Source: Comamonas sp. lk | GTDB taxonomy: Bacteria; Pseudomonadota; Gammaproteobacteria; Burkholderiales; Burkholderiaceae_C | Assembly (NCBI GenBank): GCA_945901215.1 | Contig: CAMDKE010000010.1 | Location: forward strand, 1-19,326 | Length of the DNA: 19,326 bases | Direction of reading: 5' to 3' | Part shown: positions 15,197-19,326 of the stretch, one piece after another | Layout of the letters: every line of letters starts with the position of its first letter | Position numbering within the stretch: position 1 is the first letter of the stretch | The notes under the pieces: model-generated | What the model was told of the DNA's origin: nothing | What the model saw: the letters and a program-made list of their open reading frames with translations, nothing else | The model's database searches: none | Translations under genes and position numbers: made by a program

Positions 15197-15457
15197 ATGC
15201 AGCAAGCCAACACCACCGACCAAATAGCCGAGCGCGTCGAGCGCCTGCTGGTGCGTTATGAAGAGCTTCAACGCACCAATGGCTTGCTGGCGCGCCAAGT
15301 TGACACCTTAAGCCAGGAGCGCGATTCGCTTAAATCGCGCCTGAGCGCAGCGCGTGCGCGCATTGACGCCCTGCTAGACCGCCTGCCCCAAACCAGTACC
15401 GCTCACGCTGATGCGACTGCCGTAAATTCCACTGGTTCACACACTGACGAACTATGA
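15197..15457 (+). CDS. Small coiled-coil protein, ZapB-like (TIGR02449-type)
   Basis: An 86-residue protein made mostly of one heptad-rich helix (about residues 5-64: IAERVERLLVRYEELQRTNG, then LARQVDTLSQERDSLKSRLS), with a polar tail. Such small coiled-coil proteins sit directly upstream of zapA in many beta- and gammaproteobacteria and resemble the Z-ring-associated protein ZapB. It overlaps zapA by four bases (ATGA), so translation is coupled, and a role in cell division is likely. No ribosome binding site precedes the ATG; the transcript may be nearly leaderless. Similarity to true ZapB is structural and contextual, so no symbol is given. Confidence 0.8.
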   Translation: MQQANTTDQIAERVERLLVRYEELQRTNGLLARQVDTLSQERDSLKSRLSAARARIDALLDRLPQTSTAHADATAVNSTGSHTDEL

Positions 15458-15786
15458 AGCAACTGGAAGTTCAAATCATGGGGCAGAGCTACCTGCTGGG
15501 TTGCCCCGACGGTGGCGAGGCGCAGTTGCTGCAAGCCGTGCAACGGGTCGATGCCGCGATGTGCAAGATTCGAGACGCCGGCAAAGTGCGTGCGCGCGAC
15601 CGCATTGCCGTTTTGGCAGCCTTAAACCTGGCATTTGATGTGGCCGCCACCGGGGAACTTGATGCCGATCTTGGCGTGGACAATGCCCGCAACCTAACCC
15701 TGACACGGCGCCAGAGCGATGGTGTTTTGGAGCCCTTGATCAAGCGCATCGACAAAGTTCTGGCCAACGACGGTCTTCTGTTTTAG
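15454..15786 (+). CDS. zapA: Cell division protein ZapA
   Basis: A 110-residue ZapA homologue of normal length. The N-terminal globular part (KQLEVQIMGQSYLLGCPDG) is followed by a helix beginning LLQAVQRVDAAMCKIRD and a conserved RDRIAVLAALNLAFD segment, then a C-terminal coiled-coil-like helix. ZapA binds FtsZ and cross-links protofilaments at the division ring. It is coupled to the preceding ZapB-like gene. The 6S RNA follows within about 50 bases, a neighbourhood conserved in many proteobacteria, which strengthens both calls. Confidence 0.92.
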   Translation: MKQLEVQIMGQSYLLGCPDGGEAQLLQAVQRVDAAMCKIRDAGKVRARDRIAVLAALNLAFDVAATGELDADLGVDNARNLTLTRRQSDGVLEPLIKRIDKVLANDGLLF

Positions 15787-15820
15787 CCTTTGTTACCCAG
15801 CCAGGGCGCGCAATGCACCC

Positions 15821-15826
15821 TACAAT
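15821..15826 (+). promoter_or_regulatory. Putative -10 box of 6S RNA
   Basis: TACAAT lies 13 bases before the start of the 6S closing stem at 15840, placing transcription start close to the RNA 5' end. No strong -35 is seen at the normal distance. Confidence 0.5.
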
Positions 15827-15837
15827 CCACCGCGTCT

Positions 15838-16008
15838 GCGGTGTCTACCGGGCTTTATATTTCCTTGAACCTATGCTCTATGAGCCAGGGCTTGGAATAT
15901 GCAGCGCAAGCGTGACCGTCTCGCGTTAGACGAACCCAATGCGCAGCTGACCTCGCCCACCTGAACCCCGGTTCAGGATGCCGGTCCGGTGGCACTTGCA
16001 GACACCTT
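15838..16008 (+). ncRNA. ssrS: 6S RNA
   Basis: About 170 nucleotides, the usual 6S length. The ends form a closing stem: GGTGTCT (15840-15846) pairs with AGACACC (16000-16006), extended by ACCG (15847-15850) with CGGT (15987-15990). Inside are recognisable 6S sequences TTTCCTTGAACC and GCCAGGGCTTGGAA, which flank the central bubble, and a small hairpin CCTGAAC-CCCG-GTTCAGG (15960-15977) on the 3' side. 6S RNA mimics an open promoter and binds RNA polymerase with the housekeeping sigma factor in stationary phase. Position directly after zapA is the classic location. Ends are estimated within a few bases. Confidence 0.9.
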
Positions 16009-16066
16009 ATCCAACTGAGCGCACGGCGTTTCACCTTGGCGACACACAGTTAGGGCTTCCCCTGTA

Positions 16067-16094
16067 TTGACTGACTTCCACAAGGTGTCAGAAT
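16067..16094 (+). promoter_or_regulatory. Candidate sigma-70 promoter for the ligase/TTT genes
   Basis: TTGACT (16067-16072, five of six consensus bases) and CAGAAT (16089-16094, four of six) are separated by 16 bases. A start near 16101 would give a short leader carrying the GGAG ribosome binding site at 16112-16115. Judged by eye only. Confidence 0.35.
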
Positions 16095-16121
16095 TCTCGC
16101 TTAACCGAATCGGAGTTGTTG

Positions 16122-17648
16122 ATGTCTTTTTTGTTGCGCGACCTTTTGGCTTCTGGCGCCGAAGACGCCCCCGCGATTTCCGCTCCGGGGAGGTCACCGC
16201 TGGCTTTTGGGGCCCTGCGCAGCCTGATTGCACAAACCATTGACCAACTCAATGCCTTGGGTATCGGTCGCAACGACCGCGTGGCGATCGTGTTGGCCAA
16301 TGGTCCTGAAATGGCGACCTGCTTTATGGCGTGTGCCAGTGGTGTCACCAGTGCACCGCTCAACCCCGCTTACCGCGCAGACGAATTCGAGTTTTACCTC
16401 TCAGACCTGCACGCCCGTGCCTTGATCGTGGAGCAAGGCAGCACCTCACCGGCTGTTGGCGTGGCCGCAAAAATGGGCGTTCGAGTGATCGACCTGGTGG
16501 CCCATGCAGACCGGGGTGCGGGTTACTTCAGCTTGCAGCCCCGCGATAAGGGCACCGCTGCGACCCCCGCAGCACATGGAGGCTATGCACACGCTGCGGA
16601 CATTTCGATGGTGCTGCACACGTCGGGCACCACGTCACGACCGAAGATCGTTCCCCTGTCCCAAAGCAACTTGGTGGCCTCGGCTAGCAATATCCGCAAT
16701 TCCTTGCAGTTCACGCCGCAAGACTGCGGCCTTAATGTGATGCCCTTGTTCCATATCCACGGCCTCATCGCGGGGGTACTGGCACCATTAGCGGCCGGCT
16801 CGCAGGTGTTTTGCACCCCTGGTTTCAACGCATTGAAATTTTTCAGTTGGATGGACCAGGCCAAACCAAGCTGGTACACCGCAGTTCCCACCATGCACCA
16901 GGCCATCGTCAGCCGAGCCAAAGGCAACCAGGACGTGATTGCGCGCAATCCGCTGCGGTTTCTCAGGTCCTCATCGTCGTCCATGCCACCACAGGTGATT
17001 ACCGAACTCGAAGCAATCTTCGGCGCTCCGCTGATTGAAGCCTACGGCATGACCGAGGCCACCCACCAGATGGCATGCAATCCGCTGCCCCCCGCCGTGC
17101 GCAAACCGGGCAAAGTAGGCATCGCCGCCGGGCCGGAAGTCGGCATCATGAACAACGATGGCGCTCTGCTGCCGCGCGGTGAAACTGGCGAAATCGTGAT
17201 CCGCGGCGCCAATGTGACTGCCGGCTACGAGAGCAACCCCACGGCCAATGAAGAGGCCTTCGTCAACGGATGGTTCCGCACCGGGGACCAAGGTGTCATG
17301 GACGCCGAGGGCTACATCAGCATCACGGGACGGCTCAAAGAAATCATCAATCGCGGGGGCGAAAAGGTCAGTCCGCGCGAAGTTGATGAAATTTTGATGG
17401 ACCACGCCGCCGTGGCCCAGGTGGTTTGTTTTGGCATGCCGCACCCCAAACTCGGCGAGGAAGTCGCGGCAGTCGTCGTTTTACGCGAAGGCCATCAGGC
17501 CACAGAGCGCGAGTTGCAGGCTTTCGTGAGCAGCCGTGCAGCCGACTACAAAGTACCAAAAAAGATCCTCTTTATGGAGGAAATCCCGAAAGGCGCCACG
17601 GGCAAGTTACAACGTATCGGCTTGGCGGCCAAGCTCGGCTTGGGTTGA
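16122..17648 (+). CDS. Acyl-CoA ligase similar to AAE3/Pcs60 oxalyl-CoA synthetases
   Basis: A 508-residue ANL-superfamily ligase that activates a carboxylate with ATP and joins it to CoA. Visible core motifs: the P-loop HTSGTTSRPK (166-175), MPLFHIHGL (207-215), YGMTE (308-312), WFRTGD (384-389), GRLKEIINRGGEKVSP (403-418) and the catalytic lysine in PKGATGKLQR (489-498, Lys495). Stretches such as WYTAVPT, EAYGMTEATH and NPLP are very close to plant/yeast AAE3-Pcs60 oxalyl-CoA synthetases as I remember them, so oxalate or another small dicarboxylate is a reasonable substrate guess. The ATG at 16122, with GGAG six bases upstream, was chosen over a TTG at 16116. It precedes a TTT transporter by 73 bases, suggesting joint uptake and activation of a carboxylate. 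Confidence 0.85.
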   Translation: MSFLLRDLLASGAEDAPAISAPGRSPLAFGALRSLIAQTIDQLNALGIGRNDRVAIVLANGPEMATCFMACASGVTSAPLNPAYRADEFEFYLSDLHARALIVEQGSTSPAVGVAAKMGVRVIDLVAHADRGAGYFSLQPRDKGTAATPAAHGGYAHAADISMVLHTSGTTSRPKIVPLSQSNLVASASNIRNSLQFTPQDCGLNVMPLFHIHGLIAGVLAPLAAGSQVFCTPGFNALKFFSWMDQAKPSWYTAVPTMHQAIVSRAKGNQDVIARNPLRFLRSSSSSMPPQVITELEAIFGAPLIEAYGMTEATHQMACNPLPPAVRKPGKVGIAAGPEVGIMNNDGALLPRGETGEIVIRGANVTAGYESNPTANEEAFVNGWFRTGDQGVMDAEGYISITGRLKEIINRGGEKVSPREVDEILMDHAAVAQVVCFGMPHPKLGEEVAAVVVLREGHQATERELQAFVSSRAADYKVPKKILFMEEIPKGATGKLQRIGLAAKLGLG

Positions 17649-17721
17649 ACCCTTGCCAAATGCCTGTGGTCCTAGCTGGCAACCAGCATCGAAAAGCAAC
17701 CCAAAAACCAACGGAGACTCC

Positions 17722-18726
17722 ATGAAACTGCTGAACCGACGACTCGTATTTCTTGGCATGGCTATCGGCCTAGTCGCGGGGGCTACGCTGCCCGCACATG
17801 CGTGGGAGCCTACCAAACCGATTGAATTTGTGGTGCCTGCTGGCACCGGTGGCGGTGCTGACCAAATGGCGCGGTTTTTGCAGGGCGTAGTCGCAAAAAA
17901 TAATCTCAGCACCCAACCCATCATCGTTGTCAACAAAGCCGGAGGGGCTGGCGCTGAAGGATTTTTAGATGTCAAGGGTGATAAGGGGAATCCCCACAAG
18001 ATCGTGATCACGTTATCCAATTTGTTCACCACACCATTAGCTACGGGCGTGCCCTTCAATTGGCGTGACTTGACGCCGGTGTCCATGCTTGCGCTAGACC
18101 AGTTCATTTTGTGGGTTCACGAAGACACGGCGTTCAAGACTACCAAGGACTACCTCAGCGCCATCAAGGCCCAGCCGGACAAAGCCTTCAAGATGGGTGG
18201 AACCGGGTCCAAACAAGAGGACCAGATCATCACGATGCTGATGGAAAAGGCGCTGGGGAAGAAGATAATTTACATCCCTCTCAAAGGCGGCGGTGATGTG
18301 GCCGTGCAGCTCGTTGGCAAGCACATTGACTCGACCGTGAACAACCCGATCGAAGCAGAATCGCACTGGCGCGCCGGAACCCTTCGACCGCTGTGCGTGA
18401 TGGACAAGGAGCGCCTGCCCTACAAGGCCAAGCTCACCACCACCCAGTCATGGAACGACGTACCGACCTGCGCCGCTGCCGGATTACCCGTGGAATACCT
18501 GATGCTGCGCGGCATTTTCATGCCTCCCGGCGTAACGCCCGACCAGGTCAAATATTACCTGGACCTATTCCAGAAGGTGCGTGCGCTGCCTGAGTGGAAA
18601 GACTTTATGGAAAAGGGTGCATTCAAGCAGACGGTTATGTCTGGCGACGCGTATGTTGACTGGCTGGGCAAAAACGAGCAGGCCCACCGCGTACTGATGA
18701 GGGAAGCCGGCTTTATAGCCAACTAA
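17722..18726 (+). CDS. tctC: Tripartite tricarboxylate transporter substrate-binding protein (TctC/Bug family)
   Basis: A 334-residue periplasmic receptor. The signal peptide (MKLLNRRLVFLGMAIGLVAG onward) likely ends at AHA (residues 25-27). The first domain begins PTKPIEFVVPAGTGGGADQM, the typical Bug/TctC opening, and the region VVNKAGGAGAEG follows. These proteins bind carboxylates and hand them to the TctAB membrane complex, driven by ion gradients. GGAGA sits just before the ATG at 17722; in-frame codons further upstream only shadow the ligase gene. tctB starts eight bases after its stop. The ligand cannot be read from sequence, but the adjacent CoA ligase suggests a small carboxylate. 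Confidence 0.92.
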   Translation: MKLLNRRLVFLGMAIGLVAGATLPAHAWEPTKPIEFVVPAGTGGGADQMARFLQGVVAKNNLSTQPIIVVNKAGGAGAEGFLDVKGDKGNPHKIVITLSNLFTTPLATGVPFNWRDLTPVSMLALDQFILWVHEDTAFKTTKDYLSAIKAQPDKAFKMGGTGSKQEDQIITMLMEKALGKKIIYIPLKGGGDVAVQLVGKHIDSTVNNPIEAESHWRAGTLRPLCVMDKERLPYKAKLTTTQSWNDVPTCAAAGLPVEYLMLRGIFMPPGVTPDQVKYYLDLFQKVRALPEWKDFMEKGAFKQTVMSGDAYVDWLGKNEQAHRVLMREAGFIAN

Positions 18727-18734
18727 GGTGCGCA

Positions 18735-19253
18735 ATGAACGAACCATCCAAACTGCAGGGTAGCCCTGAAAAGCCACCCTTGAAGGAACGCGGCCCCGAA
18801 CTCGCCTTATCCCTTTTGCTCATGCTGCTTGCTGCCCTGGTAATCAAGGACAGTGTGCGCGTGGGCATCGACTGGGCGGACGACGGGCCTCGTGCGGGTT
18901 ACTTCCCTTTCTACATTGGCTTGCTACTGCTGGCCTCTAGCGCCACTGTCTTTCTGTCGACCCTGCTGACCTGGGGGAAGAACCAGGCGCTGTTCGCCGA
19001 AAGGGAGCAACTGGCCACCGTATTTGCCATGCTCATACCCATGACCGTATACATCATCGCCATGGTTTGGTTGGGCATTTATCTGCCATCGGCGCTGCTG
19101 ATTGGCTACTTCATGCGCCGCTACGGCAAATTTGGCTGGTTGTCGGCGGTCAGCGTGTCACTTGCCGTTCCAGTGGCATTTTTCGTTGTGTTTGAGCGTT
19201 GGTTCCTGGTTCCTCTACCCAAAGGACCTATCGAAAACCTTTTGGGCTTCTAA
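18735..19253 (+). CDS. tctB: Tripartite tricarboxylate transporter small membrane subunit
   Basis: A 172-residue TctB-family (DUF1468) protein. Four hydrophobic stretches are visible at about residues 20-40, 55-78, 95-125 and 133-160, with the typical ADDGPRAGYFPFYIGLLL segment between the first and second. It forms the membrane complex with TctA. It follows tctC by eight bases, and its TAA stop shares one base with the tctA start (TAATG), so translation is coupled. Confidence 0.9.
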   Translation: MNEPSKLQGSPEKPPLKERGPELALSLLLMLLAALVIKDSVRVGIDWADDGPRAGYFPFYIGLLLLASSATVFLSTLLTWGKNQALFAEREQLATVFAMLIPMTVYIIAMVWLGIYLPSALLIGYFMRRYGKFGWLSAVSVSLAVPVAFFVVFERWFLVPLPKGPIENLLGF

Positions 19254-19326
19254 TGGACGAAATCAACAACCTGATGCAGGGCTTTAGCGTCGCCATGACG
19301 CTGCCGAACCTGGTTTACATGCTGGT
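19253..19326 (+). CDS. tctA: Tripartite tricarboxylate transporter large membrane subunit, N-terminal fragment
   Basis: Only the first 24 codons are present before the window ends. They read MDEINNLMQGFSVAMTLPNL followed by VYML. The pattern GFSVA-x-T-x2-NL is the typical TctA N terminus, leading into its first membrane helix. The one-base overlap with tctB and the C-B-A order support the call. The rest lies beyond the window. Confidence 0.85.
   Translation, partial: MDEINNLMQGFSVAMTLPNLVYML

Overview
The window looks like chromosomal DNA from a betaproteobacterium of the order Burkholderiales, most likely Comamonadaceae and Rhodoferax-like. This is inferred from the high GC content, the gene families, the zapA/6S RNA arrangement and the presence of a tripartite tricarboxylate transporter (TTT). 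No tRNA, rRNA operon, CRISPR array, insertion sequence or phage gene is visible.

Left part (1-2753). A VapBC toxin-antitoxin pair runs off the left edge on the minus strand: vapB is complete and only the first codons of vapC are present. A perfect inverted repeat that includes the vapB start codon looks like its own operator. Divergent from it are ybiB (TrpD2-like) and cobA, a SUMT enzyme that makes precorrin-2 for siroheme. A universal stress protein follows, with a possible FNR/ANR site upstream.

Next (2858-5616) is a two-gene operon for a molybdenum hydroxylase of the isoquinoline 1-oxidoreductase type (2Fe-2S subunit, then molybdopterin subunit with an N-terminal export-type signal). It converges on a stand-alone NAD(P)H-hydrate dehydratase (nnrD, minus).

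The centre (6754-15110, minus strand) is one cobalamin unit. A clear cobalamin riboswitch precedes btuB (outer-membrane receptor), a signal-less cobalamin-binding-protein homologue, btuF, btuC, btuD, cobT, cobS and cobC. ATGA overlaps and very short gaps imply one transcript. The set imports B12 or cobinamide and carries out late nucleotide-loop assembly. CobU/CobP and corrin-ring genes are not in the window. btuB has clearly lower GC than its neighbours.

Divergent from the riboswitch is a coiled-coil ZapB-like gene overlapping zapA, followed by a well-supported 6S RNA (ssrS). After it lies a likely operon of an AAE3/oxalyl-CoA-synthetase-like acyl-CoA ligase and TTT components tctC and tctB, with tctA cut by the right edge.

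Nothing here amounts to an entirely new system. The points most worth a second look are the signal-less binding protein inside the riboswitch-controlled B12 uptake operon, the link between the acyl-CoA ligase and the TTT transporter, and the compact divergent promoter region between the B12 riboswitch and the zapB-like gene.
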